Part shown: one piece after another, positions 24,201 through 38,091 of the stretch
Position numbering within the stretch: the first letter of the stretch is position 1
How the letters are laid out: the number at the start of each line of letters is the position of its first letter
Assembly (NCBI GenBank): GCA_017590115.1
Contig: JAGGNK010010226.1
Span: forward strand, 4,499,732 to 4,563,731
Length of the DNA stretch: 64,000 nucleotides
Source: Montifringilla adamsi
Lineage: Eukaryota > Chordata > Aves > Passeriformes > Passeridae
Direction: 5' to 3'
Translations under genes and position numbers: made by a program
Notes under the pieces: generated by a model
What the model was told of the DNA's origin: nothing
The model's database searches: none
What the model saw: only the letters and a program-made list of their open reading frames with translations

Positions 24201-27179
24201 TTTAAGTGACAGTACTGTCTTGGTACAGAAAAATTCATTCTTTTCTGTGATTCGCATAACATTGTCTTATGACCAATATAATTGCCTGGCACTCCAGTAA
24301 ATGGTGTAGATAGGCCTTTAGTTGTTTTTACGCATGAGTCTTTTTTAATAATTTTATTTTACATACTTCATGGGAAAAAGTCATCACTCACATAAACACT
24401 ACAATTTTTGTAGAGTAGTTTCATATAGTAATAGAACTCTTTGAAAAAATAGCCATGACTCAAGTAGCTCTTTCTTATAATTTATGTAGGTTTTCGTTAA
24501 TTGACGGAATGAGGAATTGGTAATTAATTTTTTAAAGATTGAACAGAGACTGAAGAAAACTTAATGAAATAATTTAGGACTCATCATGGTAATGCTGTAC
24601 CTCTCAACTAGGAAGCAGAAATAATGAACGTGCTTCCAGCCAGTTGCCTGAGGGAATGAGCTTTATTAGCCATTGTTTGCTTCACTACCAGGTGGTCGCA
24701 TCCCTGGTTTTGTTTAGAGCTCTTAAAGTTCCTGCTGATTTAAAAGGCAGGGAATGAAATATAGGCTAGGTCAAGTAGCATGGAGGAATGGAGAATGGCG
24801 TAGTCAGTGATACGCAAGGCAAATTCGGTGGAGTCCAAGAATGTCAGGAGTGGACATGTGTAACACAAATGGTCCCACCATAGGAGCATGAAGACAGCAG
24901 CTGTCTGCTGTAGAGATAAATTATTTTCACTGAATAGATTTGGCCGGATTGCAACTACTCAGTTACTCTGAGCAAAGGAGAAAAAAAAAATAATTCCAAC
25001 TCATGTTTCATCTTCGCCACTCTCTTTTCATCTCTCAAGCTTCACAACTTTTAAGTTTTGTCCTCACTTCCAAGCTGTCAGTGATATATTATAAAATGAA
25101 TAGCTTCGAGTGTTTGGCTACCTGGGGCCATAAACCCAGCAGGTCAGCAACAGAAACTGCTGGGGGACTTTCTATGGCTTTTGCTGGAATTAAAACAAAA
25201 CAATCGGGAGGAAAGCGTCATGGGTACAGCAATAACTTATTAGTTCTAACACACATATCCCTGCAGATCACAGCGACCTCAATCTGCTTAAAAAATGGCT
25301 TCCTTGGGCTAGCCAATCTTTCTATTAAATAGGTTGGTCTTCCCTGGAGCCAAGATCTGCCTCCTTCTGCATGGCTTATTGTAGCAGCACAGGCAGTATT
25401 TTTTGCTCTGACAATTTTCAAATAAAAATCAGTTCTATAAAGGCTGAGATTGTTTATTTTTCCTTAGGGCATTCACTTGTTCTGATTAGGGACAGAACAG
25501 AAGAAAAGTTGGATATTAAAACAGCAAAGATGTTATGGATCTAAGCTGTTAGTTTTAGTTTAATTAACAACAGAGGGAGGCACATAAAAGAAATTAAGTC
25601 ATACAGCTCTTAAGATACGCAAACAAGGATACACTATGTGACCTGCCAGTAAAGATCACTGTGATAAAGACAAAGGTAGTAGGAAAAACATCCCACACAA
25701 CTCCAGAGTAGCAAAATGGGGGTGAAATGTGGCCCATTATAATTTTTGGCAGCGATATCCAATGTGCTCTGTGTAGCTTTATTCAAAAGACACATTTTTA
25801 GGATATGTGAAGTTTATAAGTTACTAGCAAAACCAAAGATACTCTGTAAACATCACATGAAACTCATCATCCTCCATAATTACAGAAACACCAAAATGAG
25901 TGAATACATGAAGCAAAATAAACCTTCACTCCAATTCATATGTATCTTTTCTTATTGGAGCTTCTGGACTGTAGAGGAAAAAAGACCTCAAATTACTCAC
26001 ATATTGCAAATTGTGGGGACATTTCTCCCCAGACCAAATGGGAACAATCTCTCACATTTATATGACATCACCTGAAGGTCATGGTTAGAATTTTAAGCAG
26101 CCTTTGAGGCTGTTAAATGGAAACACTAATCTTCTTTCCCAGACTTGGATCACCTCTTACCTATGCTTACACAATCTTGACTTCAAAAAACTTTCAGTCA
26201 CTGGAGTTTCCAGTTCCTTTTTATAGCCTCAATGGGTGAACATCAGCACCTTGTACTATGCCTCAGTGATAATTACCTCACATCTGCATGCAGAGTCCAA
26301 GCACCTGAGAGCAAAATGTCTGGAGAGGGGCCCTGTGTCCCTGGGAAGGGTCTGCAAGCCTGTCCTGTTACTAACACATTATGTTATGCATATTATCAGG
26401 CTTTCTGTTGGATCCTAATATTTTAGGCTAGATTACATAAATGTCAGAATGTCATCCTCCTGCTTATGAATTATTCAGAATAATTTACAGTACAGCTATT
26501 ATTAGCACCACTGCGACCTGAAAGTATTTTAGTTTTTGAAAGACTCTAAGTGAATTTGCCTCTCTGTGGATGAATGTTTCTGTGGTTTTCATAAACATTA
26601 CCATTCAATTTTCATGAAAATGTTAAATAGCACAGACAGCAAACAAGCCTGTTTTGTACTCGTGGTGTACATAAAACTGTACATGAATTACTAAACTCTC
26701 TAATTTTTAGAACTGGATAACCAGAAGGCTGTTTTGGTTTTGCATTGTGTTGTTCTGATTTTGTAAGACTTTGTTAAGCTTTCTGATGTTTACATTCTTT
26801 CAACAAACTTTCTCACACACAGTTCTGTAAATAACTTATGTTTTGCATTCTTTCATGGAAGTAGAGAGAATTGATGGACCCTTGGTCTGTCCAGTGGCAT
26901 TGGAGAGGTGGCACTGTCACCCTCCAATCCACTGTCACCTTTGGAAAACTATAAATGTTGGAGTCAGAAAATAAAGGTTCTTCTTCTCTTTCTTTTTTGT
27001 TCCCCTCGAAAGCAGCAGTGTCTGTGTCATCATTTCGTGTCTTATCACAACAGCATTGGTCCGTGATCATTTTGTTGCTTTCTGGGAAAAAGATATGTTT
27101 GTCTTTCAGAATAATGTTATGCAAGGCATCAATATGTATCCAGGAGCTAATTGAATGCTTTAAAATGCTTCACCTTTGC
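24201..27179. other. Unique non-coding DNA, partly regulatory-looking
   Basis: No exon supported. The part around 24470-24760 lacks low-complexity sequence and carries several homeodomain-type TAATTA/ATTA motifs, which is compatible with a conserved non-coding element but not shown. Open frames of up to 109 codons (25003-25332, 25746-26075) have no recognisable domains. Confidence 0.4.
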
Positions 27180-27237
27180 TAATCCCTAGCACTGTTTGTA
27201 ATTGCCGTGACTAATCCCAGCCTGTCACTTGGGATTA
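27180..27237. promoter_or_regulatory. Cluster of three TAATCCC (K50 homeodomain) motifs
   Basis: TAATCCC at 27180-27186, TAATCCC at 27212-27218 and its reverse complement GGGATTA at 27231-27237 lie within 58 bases. TAATCC is the known core of bicoid-class K50 homeodomain factors (OTX, PITX, CRX, GSC). Homotypic clustering suggests an enhancer; occupancy and conservation are unknown. Confidence 0.3.
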
Positions 27238-30200
27238 TTTCTGCTTCCTAACAGAGTGAATCCTAAGCATTCAAAGAATATTCTCAACTCATTGGATATT
27301 TATATTAACAAAATTCTTTAGTTCTATAATTGACCCACGCTCAAAAACTCAGAGAAGGTTTATGGTTTTTTGACTTCAGAGACCAAACTTTGGGTCATTT
27401 TAACAGCTGGGTTTAAAAGCATTATTGGGGTGAGGGGAGGAAAGAGGCAGAGGGGAAAACAGCACAGAAAGAGCAGTGGATGCATCTTTTATGAACCTGC
27501 TCCACAGGAACCCATGAAAATCCAAAGCAGCAGAAGCTAAACACTTCTTCCATACTATTAGTGAAAAAAGTACAGGAGGAGAAGGGGTGGAGAAGTTCTG
27601 TAAGTGTGCAAAAGGATACCCTTAACACATAATTAAAGAAGATTCTTTTCCTAGCAGAAAACTCCGCACACCAATTGAGGCCAACTTCAAATTATATATG
27701 AGCAAAAGAAAAACATCTAGAACATTTCCAGCCAACTGTATGAAATGGTAAAGCAAAGAGCTATAAAATAACTGGCAGCTGTCACCTTAGCTGTTTTCAG
27801 GCGTAAGTCAATAGCCCACCACAAAGCAAAGCACTGTAGATTTTTTGCCTTTTTAATAGACTTTCTTTCCCATGATTAGTTGCAATTAACAGACTGAAAC
27901 ACAGAAACAATCTATCAGGCTAAACAACAAAATAAAGATTAATAGACTAGCCTGTCCCTCCTCTTTTTTTTTTTTTCCCTTAACCTTTTCTCCTAACATT
28001 TTAAAAATACGTGTTTCTGTAATGTTAAATCAATCTTGTTTATTCATAGAAATAAAGAAATTGTCATCCATGTTATAGAACTTCTCCCATTGCTTTTACA
28101 TTCCATAAAGGAAAAAAAAATCAACCAAATAAACTAGCACATTAAACCCCTGGAAACCACCACCAACCCTACAAAAATAGTCTGAAGCCTTAGCTATAAC
28201 AGCAAAAAGCCACCACAGATGCTGCATATTCATATCCAGTTTACATCTGTAATTCCAGACACACTACTACTGCTGCTGCTGCTGCTGGAACTCATTCTGG
28301 ATCAAGGAAACAGTTTTATGTCAAAGCCTGCTATTTCAAGCACAGGTATGATTAAGAACCACTATATTTTTAATTAAGGAATGATCTGAAAAGCTGGATC
28401 CAGCTATAAGTCTTTTTATGCATGTACATTAATTTTTGCAGATTCATTCAAATTGAGGAAAATAGTTTTACACTTTAAATAAGCCCCAAACCATAAATGA
28501 AGGAGCTTCACTAAGCATAAAGAACAATAGCCTGAAAATTTTGAAGACAAAACCTGAGAAATTCAAATTTGATCCAAAGTGCTTCCTGTTATTTGGGCAG
28601 GAGACAAGAGGAAAGAGGAATGCAGAGTGACTGCTATGAGTCATCTTTACTGTGGTTTAGAGACTAAGCCATGCATCTGGCAAGCAAGGGAGAAAGGAAA
28701 TTTATGAGGGTGGCAGCAAAAACACAAAGCAATATGAAAACAATAGACAGACATAATTTAATAAACTCATATTATTAAATAATTGAAACCCACTCTGTAC
28801 CTAGGAGTCTCCTTCAGTTTACTGCAAATGTGTCATGGTTTCAGGGCAGAGGAGGAGCTGAGAGACAACTGCCAATACTACAGGTCATGGTGTCTGTAAT
28901 TTTTTCAATGTACAGTCACGAATCTGAAAGAGGCTAGGACTGACCTACCAGACCTTTTTTTTTGTGTGAGAAATGAAACAGGAAGATTTTGCTACATTTC
29001 TGTAAGGAAACCAATTGATTTTACACCTGTTACATCCCAAATTTAACACTGGCAGGCTTAGTTATTGCAGTGACAATGAACAGAACTTGCTCAGAGCGCA
29101 CTTAATATGTGGCAAGAAATGTGTACAGTAAATCAAGCACTCCAGCTTGACAAAAGAACAGTTGGGAACCTACAGTCTTTTCGTACAAATGAACAAGAAA
29201 AAGAAATTTACGAACAGGAGAGAAATATTCATCTTTCAAGGAGGGCAAATAAACTAGCCCACACAGTGTGAACTTGATGGAAATTCTGTATTTAGGGTCA
29301 GCCTAAACACAGAATAATTTAGATGTGTTTTGGTAAGTGAAGATTGTGCTCCCGATACTGACTCGTAGGTGTCTGCCTGAGTCATGCTAAACCCTATTTC
29401 TCCTAGGACACATCATATGGAAAAATTTACTTCACTAAAAGTAAAAACAATCTCTGTCTCTCTCACTCTGGGGATCTTTTAAATGTTACAAGCTTTAGAA
29501 GGCACCTACATTTGCCTCAGGGTCTCACAGTATTCAGTTTTGCCTGGGCCTGGAAAAATACTCCTGTGAACTGTTCCACCAAAATATCTCAGCTTTGTGT
29601 GCTGAAAATTAATCACCTGGCTAAGTACTTGACTAGGTTCAAGTTTTGTGTTTACTGTAAGTGTTTGAAGTCATTAAAAACACAGCATGAATGAAAAACA
29701 AATATATATGTGAAGAGTTCAGTTCCATGAAAATGTAAATGCTCAGTGCATAGATAAGATGATTAAAAATGGAAAAGACAGCTTGAGCCTAAATACATAT
29801 GGTAACTACACAGCAGTCACTGACAATGCTGCATCTATTTTATAGAACATTTAAATCAGCAAAAAAGCCAAGATACATTATTTAAATTAGTACTTATCAA
29901 AAAACGTATCTTGAAATTTCTATGGAAGAATAATATCAGCTGGGGTATACTTTAAAGATTGTAATTGGACTTTATCCAGAAAAGGCCAAATAAATTAAAA
30001 TATGTTTTATATCATTATGCATATTCTTTTGTGATAAAAATAGTTTTATATTTTGTAGCAGTTCAAAAAACTGCGCAACAAGGGAATAATAATAAAGGGA
30101 AAGAAGCAATCAAAATGAGAAAGGGGGAGATTTCTTGTATCCCTCTGCAAAAGAAGTAACAAATTACTTCTGTGAATAATTTCAAAGACTTGAATAAGCT

Positions 30201-33200
30201 GCATACATCTCCCAGATGGCTCTCAGAAAGAAATATTAAAGAATTGTCTGAAACACTTGCAGAAAACATATAAGACTTCTATTTTTTTAATCTCAAACAT
30301 AAAAATGTGCGAACTACAATATTTACTGACAGTTTTATCAGATAACCCTGTTAGAGAATCTTACAATAGCATATCAAGAGTCTACAGTCCATGAAATTTC
30401 CTCAGTAAACTGAAGATCCTTTCCAACATGTATATTCCTTCATACATTCCTTCATATGCTCAACAAGAATAGTTTCTTAACAAGTTTTTAAGGATTTTGA
30501 ACAGGGCAAGATTTAATATCATTAAACCAGATGTAATGTATCTTCACCCATTTCAAAATCACTTGCAAAAAGAGCCAATTTCACTGCTGTATGACAGGGG
30601 TACTCTGTCTTGCAAGAGAGCAAAACCTTTTTTTTCTTATGTTGAACATATGTAAGCAAATGAAGAACTTAATCTCAGAAGTGTTTAAAATCATGTTTTA
30701 AAAAATCAGGTTTTTAACTTCACCATTCATAACTCAAAATAAAGATAAATATGTGATACTTTACAGACATATATTTAAATTATTTATAAACATTTATAAA
30801 TATTTCATACAGCGTGTGGAAGTATGTTTTATACGCAGACATGGACACCTTGCATCTCCTTGCAAAGACATGTTCTTTGTCTTTGGTTGAGAGAGGCAAA
30901 AGCTTTCTAATTTTGCTATTTTGTTATTTTGCATTAAAAAAGTTATTTCAACGCAGAAATTAGTCCTTTCAAAGGCCACTGGATCAGGACTTGTGTCTTC
31001 AATCTGGACTGAAAGTCAGTTCTAAAATTGTTTCTGAGCAGATGATCAGTTCAAGCAGGAGGCAGGCTGCTATAGATTGCACTAGGATGAGACCAAAGCT
31101 GACATTTAATGACTTGAAACAATTTTTAAGAATGGAAGTGGATTTGATTTTTTCTTTTTAATTGATTTCTTTTCAAAGTATCTGGGTCACCTGGAGGCAG
31201 GAGAGGGCAGGAAGGCACCTGAGTCTGGGCACCAGTCATGGGCAAAGACACATAGAGGTATCAGGGAGGGTGACAGAAAAACCAGTTGTTGAGTTGGGGT
31301 AGATTCTGGTCCTATCATTTTTTTTGTCTTCTGATTCTGCCAGCAGTCTACAAAAGAGCTTTTTTCTTTGCTCACATATGGTCTTAGGAAAGTAAAATCA
31401 GGTATCTGCATCAAAAACTACAGCTATAACAGCATAACTTTACATTTCCTTATGCCTTTCCCTCTTTTCTCTCCTTTCTTTCTTTTCCTCTAAACATAAA
31501 CACAAAACCCCCAAAGCATCCATATAAATAGCACACACAAATGCACTTGAGTGCTCATTCATTACTCACCCTGTGTCTCATTTTCTCACCTCAATAGGAG
31601 ATATGATCATCTCTTAGATAGCAGCCTGTGTTGTCTTCTCTTTTTGGATCCCTCTGATATGTGTGCACCCATACACAAAGGAATGGCAGAGCTGCTAAAG
31701 ATTTGTTTTCCATTATTTTTAACTCTGAATTAAAAGCTGTGCTAAATGAATTGCTGAGTGCTATCCCCATGAGGATGCATTTTTTACAGTTATCCTGGTC
31801 TTGAACTTTTTCATGCCAGCATGGTAGTGAAGCAGTTCTTCTTGTGGGAAAACCAATGCTTTTTCAAAATGTCCATTTTTACAGGACATGGAATATGCCA
31901 TTAGGTTACTCGAAGGATTAATAAACCTCAGAATTACTTGCCTTGTCTACAGTGAAGTGGCATAATGACTTCACTGCTGCATTTTTTTTCCTGTAAAGTG
32001 GGACATTAGAAAACACACTGGAGAGAAATGAATACATGCCCTAAGCCCCTAACCAGCACTTACAGTGTACCTGAGAGCATATTAGGAAAATAAAGAAGAA
32101 TCTTCAATTTACTGACTTAAAATGATTTTTTCCCCCTTGTCTCTGTGGACTTCAAAACAGTCTTGAGGAGCTTAAATTACATTTTACATGCAAAGCTTAA
32201 AACCTAATTTACCATATTTTTATCAGCCAGCAGATAAAGTCTATAGCACAGTGGTAGATAGCAGTTTCCAAGGGCAATACCTATGCCCAAAGCTTTCAAA
32301 AGCTATAACATGGAGGATACAATAGAGAAGGTGATACACATCAGACTACTTGTCCCTGGACTCTTTCCTTTCACCTTCAGGCTAGCTATGTATCTGACTA
32401 ATCTGAAAACCTCTCATCCCCTGGAGAGTGTCACAGGCACTAACATATATGGATTGCTGCAACCTCCTTTCTCTGCCAGTGCCACAGTTATCTCAGTTCA
32501 GGGACTCTGAAAGAATCACAGAGGGGACAGATAACTATATTTAAGCCTTAAGAATTGCCATCTTTGTGAGGGCTAGCCTCACTTTCCCATCACAGATAAA
32601 AGGGCCATGGCAGCTTCTTCTGAGACAAACAAAATTGCAAGGACCATTTTCTGCTATTCCAAAAAGCTGGAATAGAAGAAAAAAAAATGTACAGAGATGT
32701 CTTATAAAAGCACAAAAGTATTGAAAGCATAGATAACTTCCTGAAGCTGGCAACTGTAGTTCAGTGGAGCCATGCCAGCCTACTCCAGCTGAGCATCAGG
32801 CCTGTACTCTTCACAAACAGAAATAAACATTTTATTAAATCAAACCTTCTCCTTGCTGTGCTTTTACATCTAAGAACTTTTCCCAGCAGGCAACACCCTG
32901 CTAATGCTGAATAAAGCATTTTAGAGACACATTTCCTGGGTAGCTTTTGCCTGAGAGGAGAATCTTCTCTCCCTGGTCTCTCATCACTCTAAGCACCTGG
33001 TGCCACTGCAACAAGCACCTCATGCTTTATATTTATCTGCTTCCTGGTGTATTATTTGTGCTACCTCCATCACTGGTGTAGCCTTAACTATCTTTCTAAC
33101 AGTAAACAATCAAAGGCCTTGAACTTTTTTAATAGCATTAAAATTAATGCTGTGAAAATTAAATTAATTCCTAATTCCACCTTTTGAGTAGAAGCCTGCC

Positions 33201-34039
33201 AAGAAATCACTGAGCTGATGCATTTCAGCTTTCAGAGTGGCCAACCTCCTTCTGAAGTTTATTTTGCAGCCCATATACAATCTGTCACACTTTGATCCAT
33301 CACAAAAAGTATGACAGCACAACGAGGTGTCCCTCTACATCTCAGCTGTAATTGCTCAGAATTTTGCTTAATCAGGAGATCCTCAGTACCTGTCAGGCCA
33401 AAGTCAGGGCAGGATGCTGTGACAAGGGTCATCTCTTTCTCTCTGCCTGCTTGGTATTAGCACAGTAGACAGTCTCGCATTACTAGATGTGCTGCATTGG
33501 CAGAGAGATAATAAAGCTTGCTATAGATTCTGGAATTCCCTTCGGGTTTCAAGTAACAGGCTTGCCAAAAGTGGTTCACCTTATTTTTAAATATTTTATG
33601 GCTGCATAAAAAGTGCCAGATGCTGCTCAGAAACTGGACTTAGAGCTAGCCACTCAATCAGCAGAAAAAGGAATTGAAACAACTTTTATTTAGCAGCTGC
33701 CAATATAAAGGGAAAAGTCTAAACAAAACAGCTATGCTCATGGTACAATTTGGGTTTAGAGCCACAGATGAAGTGACATAGAACATTTTACATTCAATTT
33801 GAGGTGGCAGGTACTGCATTTTACACCACAGACTTATTTTCTAGTCAAGACAGCTTTTTCCTTGTGTCACTGGAATAGATGCTTGACCACCTGCTCTCAA
33901 AATTGATGTGTCCCACTAAAGAAATAGGCTCATTATCTACCATGCAGAAGATTTGCCATATTAGAGGTAAACTTGGAAGAAGAAGATAATGTGAAGAGAG
34001 ACAGTAAAATAATTAGTGGCAAAGTGAAGACGGCAAGTT
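27238..34039. other. Unique AT-rich non-coding DNA
   Basis: No gene supported. A (CTG)n stretch of about six units lies at 28270-28287 and a poly(T) run at 27964-27976. A TGTCATGGTTTCAGG string near 28832 resembles the start of some avian LTRs, but nothing after it supports an LTR. Confidence 0.5.
28270..28287. repeat. Short (CTG)n trinucleotide repeat
   Basis: About six CTG units following CTACTAC. The only G/C-containing trinucleotide microsatellite noticed in the window. Confidence 0.85.
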
Positions 34040-34105
34040 TAATGTTTCTGGATTTTGCTAAACATTTGATACGGTGCTTCACAAAAATTTATTTGCAAGA
34101 AATTA
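34040..34105 (+). mobile_element. LINE (CR1/L3-type) reverse-transcriptase scrap
   Basis: From 34045 the plus strand reads Leu-Asp-Phe-Ala-Lys, then, after one missing base, Phe-Asp-Thr-Val-x-His-Lys-x-Leu. This corresponds to the LDFxKAFDTVxHxxL segment of CR1-clade reverse transcriptases. The single-base loss near 34062 breaks the frame, and no other reverse-transcriptase block was found nearby, so this is an isolated inactive remnant. A chance match is less likely given the length, but the family is not certain. Confidence 0.5.
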
Positions 34106-37100
34106 ATTTAATATTCACTCAGAAAAAAACAATGCCACATTAATGAAAATCTGTCTAAATTGTCCTAAGATGTGCAACGATAAATGAGAACCACTTGAGG
34201 ATTGAGGGGGAGGACAGAGATATTTGGGGGTACTACAGGCTTTGATGTTTGCTTTCACACATTGACAGATATAAGAAAAAGTAAAGAATTTAGTCTTCAG
34301 TTCTGAAAGGTATTGCATTGCAACAGCAAAATTGTTGGGAAGCATGGCAAGAGGGTGACTCTAAACATATGGTCAAAAGAAAGCTAAAATTTCTTTGCAA
34401 AAACATGCATGGGATTTTTTATGTGAATGATAATGTCAAATGCAGTTTTTTAGGTGATAGCATGGATAGAACAATTTCATCTAAATTAGAGCTGGGAGAA
34501 TAGGTATGGTATAGAATTAGAATACTGGCAGTTAGATATGGAAAAAAAATATTCTTTAATTTCTGAAGAAAGCTTAAGTTACCAAAGCCCAACAGGGAGA
34601 GAGGAGGGGGAGGATGAGGACTGAGTAACCATTTGAGGGACCTTAGACATTATAAAGCTCATTGAAAAGAATTATTAGAACTAGATAAAACTATTAAAAA
34701 TTATAGTCAGAAAGATATATAATGAAAAGCAGAAATTACATCATTTGCAGTGAGACTTATTCCGTTGTCAAAAAACCAAAAAAGGCACTAAAAGCTTTTC
34801 TCTAAGATATTCCTCCGCTGAGCAGATTTGTACAGAGAAAGCACAAAAGCCAGTGGAGTTATTATAGTTATGCTGGGACTCAATCCAACAGGTAAGGAAT
34901 ATTGCAATATTGGTAGCTACAGTTCAACTAGAGAGAACCAGGAAGAAACTCAGAGCATTTAAGAATCCACAGGAAATATAAAGAACAAACTGCAATAACT
35001 TCTGTAGTTTATTTCAAACTCCCAAAGAGCACGTAACGTTGAATAACAATCTAAAGTACTTTTACAATGCCAGCTAACTGAAATGAAGAAGTCTCATCCA
35101 AAATATCAAAGACTTTCTTAGATGAAAAAGAAATTTGCTTTGACTGAGTGATGAAGTCTGAACCAAACAATGATCTACGTCCCCATATTTTGAAGACAGG
35201 TTCTGGATATGGTGTTAATTTCACTGACTGTCTTTCAATGAGACAAACCTGAAATATACATAAAAAACACAGTCATGACCTTAGCTATACTTAGTTAAAG
35301 ATCTAGCAATCACTAACTCTAGTGATGTCCAAACTGATACAATACCAGTGTATATATGTCACATATACTATAATATATTCTGTTGCAAGGCTAAGGTAGA
35401 AATACTGAACCTGTTTTCAATAAATTCACAAGGATTTATGGCTTCTTTTACCTGGTATGTTTATTAGTATGCCTAAAATTCAACATAACTAAAGAATATG
35501 CATATTCCTTGATTATCCAGCAATAAAGTTATTTGCCAATTCATTAATATTGACAATAAAATGTCTGGAAATATATCTGCAGTTATATATAATATAAGAA
35601 ATATATATGCAGCTACAGACCAGACCTCACTCCTCAGGCATTGTATCCCTAAGGTATCACCTATTGTAATGGATGGGTAACATCCTACAAAGTTCATAGA
35701 CCCTACAAGTTCACAAAGATAGCTGAAGACTGTGTGGTAGCCCCCAGAAACTCTACATTCAGAGTAAGCACAAGTGAGACATAAAAACACTCAGAAAATG
35801 TTGTATTAAAAAAAAAATCATAAAATTCCCATATTTTTATCGTTGTTTAGGTGGCTGCCTAACAAAGGGCACATCAGAAACCTAAACCTGTGCTAAACCA
35901 CTTCATCTTTTTTGAACATCTCATTATGGCACTGCTAAAAATTCCATTGCCAACACAAGTGCAGACTCAAAAGAATTTTAAAAAATTACTGATGAAGGAA
36001 AATTATGTTAGCTTTCTGTGGGTTTTCTGTTTGCTTTTTTTGCTATTTTTTGTGCTTTTTTTCCTTAATATTCCTTCCTTTCCTGTTCACTCCCACTTGG
36101 CAGCTGGACCCATTTGTTCCTTCTTATGTACACCCCCAATCCCCAGTACCTGCAGTGGAGGTTCATGTGAATATCTGAGGCCTTAGTTTTGAAGATTTTT
36201 TTATTTTGGTAAATGAAAAAAGGAGCTTTCTGTAGTTTTTTCCTCTTAGGAAGAAAACCCAGTAGAGATCTAATGCCAGTACACTTGGGCAACTTTACAG
36301 TGATATTATTTAAGAAAAGAGATCAAAAACTAATAACCTCTCTAGCTTGGCAAGAGCTTCCAAATGATTGCCTTCTAGACAATTTATCCAGAGAACTGCT
36401 GGTACATTGTCCTGGTGGAGAAGCAGCCAGCAGTTGGTCTTTGCAGCAAAGAAAGCCTTTTAAACTCCTACTAGCAATTTTGTGCAGAAGAAATGATTAA
36501 GGAAAAGTCACCTCCAGGCACAAAAAAAAATCCTCACAATAAACCAGATGGGATAAAATTAGAATCTGTTATCAAGTCTGAAAAGCTCAATGTTAATGCT
36601 GTAATTGCAGAGCTGAGAACTGCTGTGGAAGGAATTAATACAGCTGCTTTGAATTAAAAATGGTCAAGGAGTACACCATGTGGAAAGGCAAAGGTTTAAG
36701 AAAGTGAGTGCCTCCATAAGAGGAAACAAACTGCAGCATTTCACCTGATGTAATGAGCAACTCATTTGATATATAGCAATATTAAACTAGTGAAATAGAA
36801 TGAGTCCAGAGAAGATTGAAGCAGTGGCTTCCATCACTTCTTTGCCTTCTACCCTGCAGCAGTTCCAGGACTAGATCCTGCATTTCAAGCTACACCTCTC
36901 AAAAAGCAAATCCAGTATAATGGGCACAGTCCTTGCCAGGGTTTAGAGTGTTAAATGATAGATTACACACACATTACACACACAGAGTGGGATGCAGCAG
37001 TCGGATTTCTATGGACATTTGCAAGGAGGATTGTGGATGTGACTGATGGTGCCTCCTGCCTGTGCCTGGGCAGGTGCTGCCCTTCAGACTCTCCTGACAC

Positions 37101-37439
37101 AGTGCTGACTTTGGAATTTGCAAAGCCCAGTGGTTTTGCTCTCCAGGGCTAAGTGCAACCATTCCCAGGACCCAGAATTTCAGACAGCACCAAGTGAATG
37201 TGCTCTGCTTGCAAAGCACCTTGGCTGAAAAGAGAGATCTCCTCTGGATTTCTCACTGAAGACAGACATTTAGAAGTATTGTGGTGTTTCATGAGGAAAA
37301 TATCTTAAAATGGCCTAAAATTGTTCTGAGGTCTCCTGAGCTTAGGTACCTTTCTGTGAATCTGTATCCACATGCTAATTGTAATGCAATCTGCAACTAC
37401 AGCAATTTCCAGATAACCACACTGCATATAAGATTTTCT
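34106..37439. other. Non-coding DNA, no gene seen
   Basis: May include further eroded LINE sequence directly after 34105, but I could not confirm it. The stretch 36560-36660 and the GC-richer 36990-37240 lack low-complexity sequence. No exon with credible splice context and coding content was found. Confidence 0.45.
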
Positions 37440-37570
37440 ATTACTTTCTTTTTTGTTGTTGTTGTTTGTTTGTTTATTTGAGAGCATTTTGGTTTTTTTT
37501 TTTCTTTTTTTGGGGGGGGAGTTTGTTTTTTGGGTTGTTTTTGTTCTCGTTGATTTTTTTTTCCCCCAGG
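37440..37570. repeat. T/G-rich low-complexity tract
   Basis: Contains (GTT)n, (GTTT)n, a T-run and a G8 run (TTTTTGGGGGGGGAG), ending in T9CCCCC. Same compositional class as 20803-20965. Confidence 0.85.
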
Positions 37571-38057
37571 ATGCCTTGTAGGATTTGGTGGGGTTTTTTA
37601 CCGCAGAGTTTATTCATACTTGGAAATGGTAATTTGACAGCAAGATATTTCAGCTGACATTATTTCAAGTTCTACTCTGCTGCCATTGAAGGCATTTAAC
37701 TGAGCATGACCTGGCCCTATGGTTCTAGTCCATCAAAACACAAACTATATATCTTATTTGAAACAAAGAGGTCGGTTGTTTGGCAGTAGGTTTTGAGGCA
37801 GAGAAAAAAATAATCTCAGAAAGATCAATATACTATGAAACATCTCTATAGAGAAAGGTATTTTTCTCTTCCACTTGATGCAAGTGTAGTCATTATCCAT
37901 CTGAGACTATTCCACTGAGTCATAATCTACTGAGACTATTTATTTTTTCGAGTATCTATCTACTTGATGAGTTACATTTTTGTTTTAAAACCTCTCTGAG
38001 TAGAAGAGGTGAAATCCTGTCATCTCAAAGACACTGTTCTTGGCTGCAGCTGCAGAC

Positions 38058-38091
<34 letters not shown>

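Noticed and set aside
23459..24292. Phe/Gly/Trp-rich minus-strand frames that look like hydrophobic proteins
   Set aside because: They are readings of the A/C-rich and poly(A) tracts at 23565-23745 and 24037-24200.
24681..24700. CTCF site (ACTACCAGGTGGTCGC)
   Set aside because: It needs an inserted T to fit the core motif; the site at 61872 is much closer.
28832..28960. LTR start (TGTCATGGTTT-like string)
   Set aside because: Only about 11 bases resemble avian LTR starts. No polyadenylation signal, matching 3' end or target-site duplication follows.
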